DNA of 64,000 nt from Streptomyces sp. NBC_00249 (GCF_026342355.1 NZ_JAPEMV010000001.1:1798001-1862000); one strand, 5' to 3'; counted from the first letter of the stretch, positions 33,276 through 43,417 are shown. Numbers and translations are program-made. The notes: a model not told the origin generated them from the letters alone.

Positions 33276-34019
33276 TCAGACGACCAGACCGCCGTCGATG
33301 TGGAAGACCTGTCCGGTGATGTAGGAAGCGCGGTCGGAGGCGAGGAAGGACACCAGCTCGGCGACCTCGTGCGCCTCTCCGAAGCGGCCCAGCGGGATCC
33401 GCGCCGTCATCTCCTGGGCGTGCTTCTCGGACAGGCCGCCGACCATGTCGGTGGCGATGAAACCGGGGGCCACGGCGTTGGCGCGCAGTCCGCTGCGGCC
33501 GGACTCCTTGGCGAGGGCCTTGGTGAAGCCGATGATCCCGGCCTTGGTCGCGGCGTAGTTGCTCTGGGTGGCGTTGCCGGCGGCGGCGACCGAGGAGAGG
33601 GTGATGATGGTGCCGCGGCGGCGCTTCATCATGGGGAAGGCCAGTGCCTTGGCGAAGTTGTACGTGCCGTCGAGGTTGGTGCGGATCACCGCGTCCCAGT
33701 CCTCGTCCTTCATCATCGCCAGGTGGCTGTCGCGGACGATGCCCGCGGCGGTGACCAGCACCTCCACCGGGCCCAGCTCCGCTTCGGCCTCCGCGGTGAA
33801 GGCCCGGACCTGCTCGCGGTCGGTGACGTCCACCCGGCGGGCCAGCACCCGCGCCCCCAGCTCCTGCGCGGACTTCGCGGCGAGCTGGGCGGCCTCCTCG
33901 TTGGACTGGTAGCAGAAGGCCACGTCGTGGCCGTCGCGTGCCAGGGTCTCCACCACGGCCCGGCCGATGCCGCGGGAGCCGCCGGTGACGAGGGCTACCG
34001 GCCTCGGTGTCTCGGACAT
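33276..34019 (-). CDS. 3-oxoacyl-ACP reductase (FabG-type, SDR)
   Basis: 247 residues from the ATG at 34019. Classical SDR features are the cofactor motif TGGSRGIG, the NNAG-like TAAGIVRD, catalytic Ser in TLSSVAAAGN, YAATK (YxxxK) and the C-terminal FHIDGG. It reduces the beta-keto group of an ACP-bound chain with NADPH. It follows the chain-length-factor gene by 121 nt. No dehydratase or enoyl reductase gene is nearby, so the chain may stay beta-hydroxylated or borrow primary fatty-acid enzymes. Confidence 0.9.
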   Translation of the reverse strand: MSETPRPVALVTGGSRGIGRAVVETLARDGHDVAFCYQSNEEAAQLAAKSAQELGARVLARRVDVTDREQVRAFTAEAEAELGPVEVLVTAAGIVRDSHLAMMKDEDWDAVIRTNLDGTYNFAKALAFPMMKRRRGTIITLSSVAAAGNATQSNYAATKAGIIGFTKALAKESGRSGLRANAVAPGFIATDMVGGLSEKHAQEMTARIPLGRFGEAHEVAELVSFLASDRASYITGQVFHIDGGLVV

Positions 34020-34140
34020 GGATAGATGCCTCTCTCTTCGGGACGCGGGTGCGCGTGGGGGTGGGGGTGGGGCGTCACGTGTACGGGGGGTGGTGCGGCC
34101 GGGACGGAGGGCGCGGTGGGCGTGCGCCCCCCGGTCGGGG

Positions 34141-35259
34141 TCAGCCGAGCCGCAGCAGGGTGGCTCCGACGGTGCCGTCCCGGTCCAGGGCGGTGACCAG
34201 CGCGAGCCGGTCGACCAGGGCGGGCTCCGCACCGGCGTGGGCCAGTACGGCGGCCAGCTGGAAGGCGGCCGACGCGGCGGTGGCGTCGCCGACGAGCGGG
34301 CGTACGGCGATCCGCTCGCCCCCGATGCCCTCGAGGGCGGACTCCTCCTGCTTGCCGAGGAGCCCGGGCGGGGTGCCCGGCGCGACCAGGGCCACGTCCT
34401 CGGGGTCCACGCCGGCGTCGGCGAGCACCTCGGCGACGCAGCGGGCGAGCGCGGCCCCGGCCCGCCCGGTCTCCGGGAAGGCCCGGAAGCGGGAGCCGAG
34501 CACGGTGGCGAGGACCCGCCGGCCTCCCTCGCGGGCGGCTTCCCCGCTCTCCAGCAGGAAGAGGGCCGCGCCCTCGCCGAGCGGGTCGGCCTCGGCGCCC
34601 GCGTGGTCGGCGACCCGCTCCAGGCGGGCGCGCTGCACGGAGAACTCCTCGGCCGCGCCGGCGAGCAGGGCGTTGGCGTGGCCGCCGCGCAGCAGCCGGG
34701 AGGCGTAGTTCAGGGCGAGCAGGCCGGTGGCGGAGCCGCCGGAGACGGTGACGTTGGGGCCCTTGAGGGTGTGCCGGATGGCGCTCTGGCCCGTCGGGCA
34801 GTTCATCACCGTGTTGGGGAAGCGGGCCGGGTCGACGAGGTAGGGCTTCTCCCCCGTCAGCGCGTCCTTGGTGAAGTCCATGATGGACTGGACGCTGCCG
34901 GAGGTGCCGAGCACCAGGCCGGTCTTCTCCGGGTCGGCGGCCAGGCCCTGGCCGAAGTCCTCCAGGAGTTCGCCGACGGTGACGACGGCGATCCCGGTGG
35001 CCCGGTCCATGGACCGGGTTCCCTTGCGGCCGAGGACGGCCTTGATGTCGAAGTCGGGGATCAGGCCCGCGTCCTCGTAGGGGACGGGCCAGCTCTCGGT
35101 GTCGACGGCGGCGGTGGCCGTCGCCCGCGCGAGGAGTCCCTCGGCGAAGGACTGCCGGCCCAGCCCGTACGGGGAGGTCACCGCCCAGCCCGAGATGACG
35201 AGACTGCGCTCGACGGCCTGTGCCGGTGCAGGTGCCGGGGCCGGTGCTGTTGCGCTCAT
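34141..35259 (-). CDS. Ketosynthase-like chain-length factor (KS-beta)
   Basis: 372 residues of the thiolase/KS fold. The position of the catalytic Cys reads VSGGSATG, with no Cys, so it is not a condensing enzyme. One of the usual catalytic His positions (GTPPG instead of HGTGT) is also gone. This is the pattern of a chain-length factor that pairs with a KS-alpha. Its ATG overlaps the KS stop (ATGA), which fits stoichiometric heterodimer production. The N-terminus has a short Ala/Pro repeat (APAPAPAPAQA). Confidence 0.88.
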   Translation of the reverse strand: MSATAPAPAPAPAQAVERSLVISGWAVTSPYGLGRQSFAEGLLARATATAAVDTESWPVPYEDAGLIPDFDIKAVLGRKGTRSMDRATGIAVVTVGELLEDFGQGLAADPEKTGLVLGTSGSVQSIMDFTKDALTGEKPYLVDPARFPNTVMNCPTGQSAIRHTLKGPNVTVSGGSATGLLALNYASRLLRGGHANALLAGAAEEFSVQRARLERVADHAGAEADPLGEGAALFLLESGEAAREGGRRVLATVLGSRFRAFPETGRAGAALARCVAEVLADAGVDPEDVALVAPGTPPGLLGKQEESALEGIGGERIAVRPLVGDATAASAAFQLAAVLAHAGAEPALVDRLALVTALDRDGTVGATLLRLG

Positions 35260-36521
35260 GCGACTGCGCTCCTCTCTTCCCAGTGGCCGAGGACCAGCAC
35301 GGCGTTGTTGCCGCCGAAGGCGAGTCCGTTGTTCTGCACGACCTTGAGGTCGGCCTCGACCGCCTCGTTCGGTACGCAGTCCACGCCGCACTCGGGGTCG
35401 GTGGCGCGGTGGTTGATGGTCGGCGGGATGAATCCCTCGCGCAGGGCGAGGGCGCAGGCCGCCGAGGCCAGGGCGCTGGCGGCGCCCATGGTGTGGCCGA
35501 TCATCGACTTGATGGAGACGGTGCGCGGCAGGTCCTCGCCGAACACCTGGCGGATCGCTCCGACCTCGGTCACGTCGTTGGCCTTGGTCCCGGTGCCGTG
35601 CGCGGAGATGAAGTCCACGTCGGCGGGGGTGATCCCGGCGTTGGCGTGGGCCGCGGTGATGCAGCGGGCGATGGAGTCCCGGTCGGGGGCGACCGGGTGG
35701 CTGGCGTCGCAGGACAGGCCGTAGCCGAGGACCTCGGCGTAGATCCGGGCGCCGCGGGCCAGCGCGGACTCCAGCGACTCCATGAGCAGGATGCCGGCGC
35801 CCTCGCCCGTGAGGATGCCCTGCCGGTCGGCGTCGAAGGGCCTGCACACGTCGGGGGCGATGGTGCCCAGCCGGTAGAAGCCGGTGAAGGTCTTGCGGCA
35901 CAGGGCGTCGGCCCCGCCGCACAGCGCCATCTCCACGTCTCCGGAGCTGATGGCGTCGTAGCCGTAGCCGACGGCGTAGTTCCCGGCGGCGCAGGCGGTG
36001 GGGACGGTGACCGTCTCCACGTCCTCCAGGCCGAGTTCGCGGACGATGCCGGCGGAGAGCCGGCCCGGCCAGACGCGGCGGGCCACCACGGGGTCGAGGG
36101 TGTCCTCGTCCCCGGCGACCTGGAGACCGGTGAGGTGGTCCAGGTCGCGGGACTCGCCGTCGGTGGTGCCGATCGAGACCAGGGAGCGCCTGGCCCGCAC
36201 GTCGGCCTCGGTGAGCCCGCCGTCGGCCACGGCCATACGGGCCCCGGCGACCGCGAACTGTGCGGCCCGGCCGAGCTCGTCGGCCGGCAGCTCGCGCAGC
36301 CAGGCCTCCGGCTCGAAGTCGGTGATCTCGCAGGCGTTGGAATGGGCGAAGCCGGTGGTGTCGAACGCGCTGATGGGCTTCGCCCCGCTGCGTCCGGCCC
36401 GCAGGCCCTCGGCGAAGGCGTCCACGCCCGTGCCGATGCTCGTCACGACACCGAGACCTGTGATCACCACCCGGTGCCGGGCAGCGGCGCGCTGCCCTGT
36501 CGCGGCCGTCTCGGAGGTCAC
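35256..36521 (-). CDS. Beta-ketoacyl synthase (KS-alpha, FabF-like)
   Basis: 421 residues with an intact active site: Cys in TACAAGN, first His in SAHGTGTKAND, second His in MIGHTMGAAS, and the NNGLAFGGNNA loop. It extends an ACP-bound chain by decarboxylative condensation, probably as a heterodimer with the chain-length factor encoded next. The GTG at 36521 overlaps the ACP stop (GTGA). The gene order ACP-KS-CLF-KR recalls highly reducing type II PKS systems more than aromatic ones, as no cyclase or aromatase follows. Confidence 0.9.
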   Translation of the reverse strand: MTSETAATGQRAAARHRVVITGLGVVTSIGTGVDAFAEGLRAGRSGAKPISAFDTTGFAHSNACEITDFEPEAWLRELPADELGRAAQFAVAGARMAVADGGLTEADVRARRSLVSIGTTDGESRDLDHLTGLQVAGDEDTLDPVVARRVWPGRLSAGIVRELGLEDVETVTVPTACAAGNYAVGYGYDAISSGDVEMALCGGADALCRKTFTGFYRLGTIAPDVCRPFDADRQGILTGEGAGILLMESLESALARGARIYAEVLGYGLSCDASHPVAPDRDSIARCITAAHANAGITPADVDFISAHGTGTKANDVTEVGAIRQVFGEDLPRTVSIKSMIGHTMGAASALASAACALALREGFIPPTINHRATDPECGVDCVPNEAVEADLKVVQNNGLAFGGNNAVLVLGHWEERSAVA

Positions 36522-36781
36522 TTGCTCTCGGCCTCCGCGATCACGGCGTACACGCCGACCAGGTTGACCATGCGGCTGAGCTCGGCCTGCTCCAGCGTGA
36601 TGCCGAAGACGCGCTCCAGCGCGGCCAGGATCTCGATGGTGCGCAGGGAGTCCGCGTCGTGCTCCTCCTTGAAGAGGCTGGTCTCGGTGACCTCGTCGAG
36701 GTCGAGCTCCAGGATGTCGCAGACGATGTCCTTGATCTGTTCCTTGCGCTCGGCGTCGAGGGCGGGGATCTGGGTGGTCAT
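36518..36781 (-). CDS. Acyl carrier protein
   Basis: 87 residues. The phosphopantetheine attachment Ser is in HDADSLRTIEI, and the flanking acidic helices (ILELDLDEVTE, VFGITLEQAEL) are typical. It carries the chain for the KS/CLF pair and probably presents it to the free C domain. First gene of a seven-gene operon with a leader of about 105 nt behind the promoter at 36893-36926. Confidence 0.92.
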   Translation of the reverse strand: MTTQIPALDAERKEQIKDIVCDILELDLDEVTETSLFKEEHDADSLRTIEILAALERVFGITLEQAELSRMVNLVGVYAVIAEAESK

Positions 36782-36892
36782 CTGATGTACCTCCGATGAA
36801 GGGCGGTCCGCTGGGGACCTGCCGGTGCCGTGCCGGGTGGACGCCCGGTGGGGTCGAGATGGTGGGGGTGTCGCGTTGTCACCGATGACTCG

Positions 36893-36926
36893 ATGGTGGG
36901 AGCGGCCGCTATCGGTGGCCTATATC
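36893..36926 (-). promoter_or_regulatory. SARP-type promoter of the ACP-KS-CLF operon, overlapping the end of the upstream gene
   Basis: Minus-strand heptamers GATATAG and CCGATAG (plus-strand 36920-36926 and 36909-36915), 11 bp apart, 10 nt, then -10 CACCAT (36893-36898). The operator lies inside the last six codons of the SbnA-like gene, and the TAG stop of that gene is the TAG of the second heptamer. The ACP ATG at 36781 is about 105 nt beyond the predicted start. Confidence 0.7.
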
Positions 36927-37946
36927 GACCAGGTGCGGGGTGTTGCCCACGGTGAGGGGCTCCTTCCAGAGGTGCGAGACCTCTCCGAACTGGCGGTGCA
37001 CCCAGGCGTCGTCGTAGATCGTCTCCAGGTAGCGGTCGCCGCCGTCGGGCAGCACGAGCACCACGTTGGAGCCGGGGATGATGTCGGGGGCTATGCGCTC
37101 CAGCGCCGCGACGACGGCGCCGGAGGAGCCGCCGGCGAGGACCGCCTCGTGGCGGACGAGCCGGCGGCAGCCGACGACGCAGTCGAGGTCGCCGACGTGG
37201 ATGACCCGGTCCGCGTCCGAGGGACGCAGCAGGCGGGGCACGACGGAGGCGCCGTGGCCCGGGATGAGCCGGGTGCGGCGTTCCTGCGGGCCGAAGAGCA
37301 CGCTGCCGATGGCGTCCACCGCGTTGATGGTGGTGGTCATGCCGTGCCGGCGGATGTACTCGGCGCAGCCGCCGAGGGTGCCGCTGGTGCCGGCCGCCAC
37401 GACGAGCTGGTCGACGCGGCCGTCGAGGGCCTCGGCGATCTCGCGCATCGTGGCCTGGTGGGCGATCGGGTTGAGCGGGTTGGAGTACTGGTCGGGCCAG
37501 TAGGAGTCGGGTGTCTCGGCGACGAGGTCGGCGACCCGGCGCAGCCGGGCCGGCAGGAGTTCGCCGGTGGCGGGATCGGGGTCGACGACGATCTCGACCT
37601 CGGCCCCGTAGGCCCGCAGGATCGCCACGTTCTGCCGGGTCGTCCGGGCGTCCACCACACAGATGAGACGCAGTCCGAAGTAGCCGCAGATCTGGGCGAG
37701 CCCGATGGCGAGATTGCCCGAACTCGACTCGATGACCGTGGATTTGCCGGGAACGAGTTCCCCGGTCCTGATGCGCGCCAGCACCATCGAGAGTGCCGAG
37801 CGGTCCTTGATACTTCCTCCGGGATTGAACCGCTCCACCTTGGCGAACACCCGCGAGCCGAGGCCCGGCAGCAGACGCTCCAGTTCAATGAGCGGAGTTC
37901 CTCCCACGGTAGAGAGGATTCCCTTCGTCCCTTCGTCGTACGGCAT
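36909..37946 (-). CDS. SbnA-like PLP enzyme for L-2,3-diaminopropionate (cysteine synthase family)
   Basis: 345 residues of PLP fold type II. The PLP-lysine is in NPGGSIKDRSAL, the substrate Ser/Thr-rich loop is ESSSGNLAIGLA, and AGTSGTLGG is the phosphate-binding loop. In this family SbnA joins O-phospho-L-serine and L-glutamate to N-(1-amino-1-carboxyethyl)glutamate, which SbnB oxidises to L-2,3-diaminopropionate. The SbnB partner is encoded at 46984-48018 on the same strand, separated by nine genes. The ATG at 37946 has AGAGGATGG upstream. It is divergent from the halogenase gene, with back-to-back SARP operators. Confidence 0.87.
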   Translation of the reverse strand: MPYDEGTKGILSTVGGTPLIELERLLPGLGSRVFAKVERFNPGGSIKDRSALSMVLARIRTGELVPGKSTVIESSSGNLAIGLAQICGYFGLRLICVVDARTTRQNVAILRAYGAEVEIVVDPDPATGELLPARLRRVADLVAETPDSYWPDQYSNPLNPIAHQATMREIAEALDGRVDQLVVAAGTSGTLGGCAEYIRRHGMTTTINAVDAIGSVLFGPQERRTRLIPGHGASVVPRLLRPSDADRVIHVGDLDCVVGCRRLVRHEAVLAGGSSGAVVAALERIAPDIIPGSNVVLVLPDGGDRYLETIYDDAWVHRQFGEVSHLWKEPLTVGNTPHLVDIGHR

Positions 37947-37998
37947 CTGATGCAGCCATCCTCTGCTGGGAGTTGCGGGGTGCGGATACAGCGTGCCG

Positions 37999-38032
37999 AG
38001 ATTCGGCCAATCCGCTATACCGATGCCATACG
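37999..38032 (-). promoter_or_regulatory. SARP-type promoter of the SbnA-like gene
   Basis: Minus-strand heptamers CGTATGG and GGTATAG (plus-strand 38026-38032 and 38015-38021), 11 bp apart, 10 nt, then -10 GAATCT (37999-38004). The start codon at 37946 is about 46 nt further on. Only 4 bp separate it from the rightward box, and the four heptamers form one continuous 11-bp series. Confidence 0.7.
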
Positions 38033-38036
38033 GCTG

Positions 38037-39723
<1,687 letters not shown>

Positions 39724-39750
39724 TACGTAGTCGCTTCCTTCCGGTGCGCA

Positions 39751-39786
39751 GGCCCGGAGCCGGCCCCTCCCTCCGGCTTCCGGGCC
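39751..39786. terminator. Hairpin between halogenase and flavin reductase genes
   Basis: Inverted repeat with a single bulge (39751-39763 with 39773-39786), GC-rich, 28 nt after the halogenase stop. It could attenuate rather than end transcription, because the next gene points the same way and shows no SARP-type promoter of its own. Confidence 0.45.
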
Positions 39787-39819
39787 CGCGCCGCACCCCA
39801 GCCTCAGGAGTACCCAGAC

Positions 39820-40461
39820 ATGTCCCACGCGTCCCAGCCGTCCCCGTCCGTCCGCGCCGGCCAGTCCGACGGCGCGGTCGAAGCCGACATCAGGCCTCTG
39901 ATGTCGGCGTTCCCGTCCGGCGTCTCGGTGATCACCACGATCGGTGCGGATTCCGAGCCGCGCGGTATGACCTGCAGCTCCCTGGCCAGTGTCGCCCTCT
40001 CCCCGCCCACGATCGTGCTGTGCCTGCGCACCGCGAGCCCGACCGTGCAGGCCGTCCTGGAGACCGGGCACGTGGCCGTCAACCTGCTGCACGAGAACGC
40101 GCGTCCCGTGTCCGACCTGTTCGCGTCCGGAGCCCCGGACCGCTTCGGGCAGGTCGAGTGGCGCCTTCCGCTGGGGGCCGGCGGCCCGCACCTGACGGAG
40201 GCCTCGCACGCGATAGCCGACGGCGAGGTGACCCGGGCCGTCGAATTCGGGGACCACACCGCGGTGTTCGTCCGGGTCAACCGGATCTCCCAGCACGACG
40301 CGGAGGAACCCCTGCTCTTCGGCAAGCGCAGATACGCCCGCTGGACCGATGCCACGGCCGTCCCAGGACCGCCCGCCGCGGCCCCTCCCCTGCCGGCGAT
40401 ACCCGCCCCGCTCGCCGCGGCTCCTTCGGCTCCGAAGGGAGCAGCCCGTGTCCGCCCGTGA
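39820..40461 (+). CDS. Flavin reductase (halogenase partner)
   Basis: 213 residues of the flavin-reductase-like split-barrel family: FPSGVSVITTIG near 30, RGMTCSSLASVALSPPTIVLCL, and GHVAVNLLHENAR are the conserved core. A Pro/Ala-rich tail of about 35 residues follows the catalytic domain. It makes FADH2 from NADH and FAD for the halogenase just upstream and perhaps other flavoenzymes. The ATG at 39820 has CAGGAG upstream. The stop lies 14 nt inside the antiporter gene. Confidence 0.9.
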   Translation: MSHASQPSPSVRAGQSDGAVEADIRPLMSAFPSGVSVITTIGADSEPRGMTCSSLASVALSPPTIVLCLRTASPTVQAVLETGHVAVNLLHENARPVSDLFASGAPDRFGQVEWRLPLGAGGPHLTEASHAIADGEVTRAVEFGDHTAVFVRVNRISQHDAEEPLLFGKRRYARWTDATAVPGPPAAAPPLPAIPAPLAAAPSAPKGAARVRP

Positions 40462-41755
40462 CCCGCTGCCCGATCTGCTGATCGCGATCCCCGCCGTCAT
40501 CATCGCGTGCAAGGCCGGCGCGATGCTCTTCCGCCGGCTCGGCCAGCCGCCCGTGGTCGGTGAGATCGCCGTGGGCATCCTGCTGGGGCCGTCGCTGCTC
40601 GGCTGGCTGTGGCCCGCGGCCCAGACATGGCTGTTCCCCGGGACGGTCCTGCCGTTCACCGGGGCGTTCGGAAACATCGGTCTGCTGGCGTTCATGTTTT
40701 TGGTGGGCCTGGAGCTCAACCTCTCGGCCCTGCGCGGGCACAGCCGTACCGCCATCGCCGTCAGTCAGGCGAGCATCGCGCTCCCGCTGCTCCTCGGCTC
40801 GGGGCTGGCCCTGCTGATGTACGACACGCTGGCGCCCGAAGGGGTCTCCAAGCTCGCGTTCGTCCTGTTCATCGCGGTGTCCATGAGCATCACCGCGTTC
40901 CCGGTGCTCGCCCGGATCCTCACCGACCGGGGGCTCTACAACACCCGTATCGGCGCCCTCGCCATGGCCTGCGCGGCCGTGGACGACGTGACCGCCTGGT
41001 GCCTGCTGGCCGCGGTGGTCGCCGTCAGCACCAGCAGCTCCCCCATCGAGGCGTTCACCACGGCGGCCCTGGCCGCGGCGTTCCTGGCGTTCATGATCTA
41101 CGCGGTCCGGCCGCTGCTGGCCAAGTGGGCCGTACGGGCCGCCCGTACCGTCGACTCGGTCGTCCTGGTGGTGCTGTTCAGCGGGCTGTGCCTGTCGGCC
41201 TTCACCACCGACAAGATCGGCGTGCACGCGCTGTTCGGCGCCTTCGTCTTCGGGGTGATCACCCCGCGCGGCTCGCGGGTGATCGAGCTGTGCGCGGCCC
41301 GGCTGCGGGCCTTCACCATCCCGATCCTGCTCCCGCTGTTCTTCGTCAACACCGGTCTGCGCACCGACGTGGGGCTGGTGGTCGCCGACCCGATGATGTG
41401 GCTGTGGGCCCTGGCCATCATGGTCGTCGCCTTCCTCGGCAAGTGGGGCGGCAGCACGACCGCGGCGAAGGCCACCGGCCAGTCCTGGCGGGACGCCATG
41501 TCGATCGGCGCCCTGATGAACTGCCGCGGCCTGACCGAGCTGGTGGTGCTGAACCTCGGGCTCGAACTGGGGGTCATCGGACCGGGCCTCTTCACGATGC
41601 TGGTCCTGATGGCCCTGTTCACCACCGCGATCACCTCTCCCGCACTGTCCTGGATCCGGCGGGGGGTCCCGCCGGCGAAGGAGGCCGACGACGTCGCCGA
41701 CGGACCCCTGGTGCACGAACCCGTCCGACTGCCGGCGAAGGCGGCCACCACCTGA
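40448..41755 (+). CDS. Cation/proton antiporter (Kef/CPA2-type)
   Basis: 435 residues from a GTG at 40448 with GGGAG upstream; the upstream part of the open frame overlaps the flavin reductase gene and is not used. About twelve hydrophobic helices are present. Family segments are RLGQPPVVGEIAVGILLGPSLLG in the first helices, FLVGLELNLSAL, and CAAVDDVTAWCLL with the paired Asp of the transport site. The NhaP/Kef fold exchanges Na+ or K+ for H+. The 14-nt overlap with the flavin reductase gene suggests co-translation. Its role in the cluster is unclear: product efflux, chloride-linked ion balance or resistance. Confidence 0.85.
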   Translation: MSARDPLPDLLIAIPAVIIACKAGAMLFRRLGQPPVVGEIAVGILLGPSLLGWLWPAAQTWLFPGTVLPFTGAFGNIGLLAFMFLVGLELNLSALRGHSRTAIAVSQASIALPLLLGSGLALLMYDTLAPEGVSKLAFVLFIAVSMSITAFPVLARILTDRGLYNTRIGALAMACAAVDDVTAWCLLAAVVAVSTSSSPIEAFTTAALAAAFLAFMIYAVRPLLAKWAVRAARTVDSVVLVVLFSGLCLSAFTTDKIGVHALFGAFVFGVITPRGSRVIELCAARLRAFTIPILLPLFFVNTGLRTDVGLVVADPMMWLWALAIMVVAFLGKWGGSTTAAKATGQSWRDAMSIGALMNCRGLTELVVLNLGLELGVIGPGLFTMLVLMALFTTAITSPALSWIRRGVPPAKEADDVADGPLVHEPVRLPAKAATT

Positions 41756-41785
41756 GCCACCGGCCCGGACCCGGACCGCCACCGG

Positions 41786-41833
41786 CCGCGCGGCCGTACC
41801 GTCCCCCTCCCAGGGACCGGCACGGCCGCGCGG
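41786..41833. terminator. Bidirectional terminator between antiporter and trpD genes
   Basis: A 12-bp perfect stem (41786-41797 with 41822-41833) continuing inwards with further imperfect pairs (CCGTCCC with GGGACCGG). It sits between convergent stops at 41755 and 41890. Confidence 0.65.
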
Positions 41834-41842
41834 CGGCGCGTC

Positions 41843-41878
41843 GTCGTACGTGTCGTGCATGTCGTGCGTGTCGTGCGT
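41843..41878. repeat. Four tandem copies of a 9-bp unit
   Basis: Four consecutive 9-mers of the form GTCGTRCRT lie in the gap between convergent genes: GTCGTACGT, GTCGTGCAT, GTCGTGCGT and GTCGTGCGT. Non-coding as far as can be seen; likely a small slippage-prone repeat. Confidence 0.7.
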
Positions 41879-41889
41879 GTACCGCCTGC

Positions 41890-42957
41890 TCAGCGCCCCG
41901 CCGCGGCGAGCGGCGCCTCGGCATGTCCGGCCGACGCCCGCACCCAGCGGTCCAGCACCGCTTCCGCGGCCCCGGAGTCGAGGGCTTGCGCCGCGCGGGC
42001 GACCGCCCCGCGCAGCCGCTCGGTGACCGTACGGCCCCCGGCCGGCTCGGCCGCGGCCAGCGCGGCGCCCGCCGAGAGCAGCACCGCGTCGCGCACCGGC
42101 CCAGGCTCCCCGCCGGCGAACAGCCGCCGGGCCACCGCCGCGTTGTGCACGGCGTCGGCTCCCCGCAGGGCGTCCACCGGAGCGAAGGCGATGCCGATCT
42201 CGCGGGGGTCGAAGGATTCCTCCCGGACCCTTCCCCCCTCGACGCTCAGCACCGTCGAGGTGGTCGTGACGCTGAGCTCGTCGAGCCCGTCGTCCCCCCG
42301 GAAGACCAGGGCGCTGCCGCCCCGGCGGGCCAGGACCCCCGCGATCAGCGGGAGCAGCCGCGCGTCGGCCACGCCGACCGCCTGCGCGGTGGGGCGCGCC
42401 GGGTTGGTCAGCGGCCCGAGGGCGTTGAAGACGGTCGGGATCCCGAGCTGCTTGCGGACCGGCGCGGCGAACCGCATCGAGGGGTGGAAGTCGGGGGCGA
42501 AGCAGAAGGTGATCCCCACCTCCTCCACCAGGGCCGCGACCCGTGCCGGCGCCAGGCGCAGGGTCACACCGAGCGCCTCCAGCACGTCGGCCGATCCCGA
42601 GGCCGAACTCGACGCCCGGTTGCCGTGCTTGACGACCCGGGCCCCGGCGCCGGCCGCGACGACCGCGGACATCGTCGAGATGTTGACCGTCTTCGCTCCG
42701 TCACCCCCGGTACCGACCACGTCGACCGTGGCACCGGGTACGTCGAGGGGCACCGCGTGGTCGAGCATGGCGCGCACCAGGCCCTCCAGCTCGCTCACCG
42801 TCTCCCCCTTGCCGCGCAGGGCGACCAGGAAGCCGGCGAGCTGCGCGTCGGTGGCCTCACCGCGCATCACCTGGTGCATGGCCCAGCCGGTGTCGGCGGC
42901 GGCCAGATCCCGGCCGGCGAGCAGGGTCTCCAGCAGCGTGCTCCAGTTTCGGTCCAT
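41890..42957 (-). CDS. trpD: Anthranilate phosphoribosyltransferase
   Basis: 355 residues from the ATG at 42957. Motifs: [17 protein letters not shown] (PRPP and Mg2+ site), [23 protein letters not shown] (anthranilate site), and [25 protein letters not shown]. It converts anthranilate and PRPP to phosphoribosyl-anthranilate in tryptophan synthesis. The ATG overlaps the stop of a small upstream ORF (TGATG) and sits 10 nt from GGAG; an ATG at 42966 is possible. It is a cluster-borne copy for precursor supply. trpE, trpG and a DAHP synthase are close by, but no trpC, trpF, trpA or trpB is seen in the window. Confidence 0.92.
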   Translation of the reverse strand: MDRNWSTLLETLLAGRDLAAADTGWAMHQVMRGEATDAQLAGFLVALRGKGETVSELEGLVRAMLDHAVPLDVPGATVDVVGTGGDGAKTVNISTMSAVVAAGAGARVVKHGNRASSSASGSADVLEALGVTLRLAPARVAALVEEVGITFCFAPDFHPSMRFAAPVRKQLGIPTVFNALGPLTNPARPTAQAVGVADARLLPLIAGVLARRGGSALVFRGDDGLDELSVTTTSTVLSVEGGRVREESFDPREIGIAFAPVDALRGADAVHNAAVARRLFAGGEPGPVRDAVLLSAGAALAAAEPAGGRTVTERLRGAVARAAQALDSGAAEAVLDRWVRASAGHAEAPLAAAGR

Positions 42958-43151
42958 CAGTGCCATTCTCCGGATTCGGACGTGGTGGTGGGAACAGGGA
43001 CGGGCGCGGTGCGGGGGGTTCCGTCGGCGGTGATGCTGACCGGGGCGGCGTGGGATCCCTCTTCGGCGATCTGCACCCCGCCCGCTACTGCCACCGCCAG
43101 GACGATCGCAACGATGATCCGCTTGACCTGGGTGCGCCACATGTTCTGCAT
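42957..43151 (-). CDS. Small secreted or membrane peptide of unknown function
   Basis: 64 residues. The N-terminus [11 protein letters not shown] is followed by a hydrophobic segment ([18 protein letters not shown]) and a possible signal-peptidase site near SHAA. A short Thr/Pro/Ser-rich tail follows. The ATG has a GGGGGAGAA site about 9 nt upstream. The stop overlaps the trpD start (TGATG), which argues that it is translated and coupled. I recognise no family. It could be a real small protein or only a translational leader for trpD. Confidence 0.5.
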   Translation of the reverse strand: MQNMWRTQVKRIIVAIVLAVAVAGGVQIAEEGSHAAPVSITADGTPRTAPVPVPTTTSESGEWH

Positions 43152-43417
43152 CTCGGTTCTTCTCCCCCGTTGAGTCCTGCTCGAGTTCCGGTCCGTTCCG
43201 GTGAGAAGAACACTAGGAAGGAGCGGCTTCGAGCTGATATCGCTGCGTCTTCAGGGGCTGGAGCATTTCGATAATGCCGATATAACCGCTGGTCAGAGGG
43301 TGCCCCGAGGACGATAACGAGCACCGGGACACCCCTTGACCGGCAGACCGGAACTGCTGGAGAGGTACTCGAATACCCCTCACGGTCCGGCCGACGATAA
43401 AAACGTGAAGCGGAGGC

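Noticed and set aside
39724..39819. Separate promoter for the flavin reductase gene
   Set aside because: No NNNATAG pair or clear -35/-10 was found; only a hairpin and a ribosome site are visible, so read-through from the halogenase promoter is assumed.
41843..41878. Tandem 9-bp repeats considered as CRISPR or an iteron origin
   Set aside because: Units are contiguous without spacers, few in number, and no cas or replication gene is nearby.
43259..43286. Possible tenth SARP box upstream of the small peptide and trpD (CGATAAT and ATATAAC 11 bp apart on the plus strand)
   Set aside because: The heptamers fit poorly, and the hexamer at the fixed distance is GCCCCT without the conserved A2, so it was not counted.
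43339..43360. Weak inverted repeat after the DAHP synthase gene
   Set aside because: Only about six pairs with a mismatch; too weak to call a terminator.
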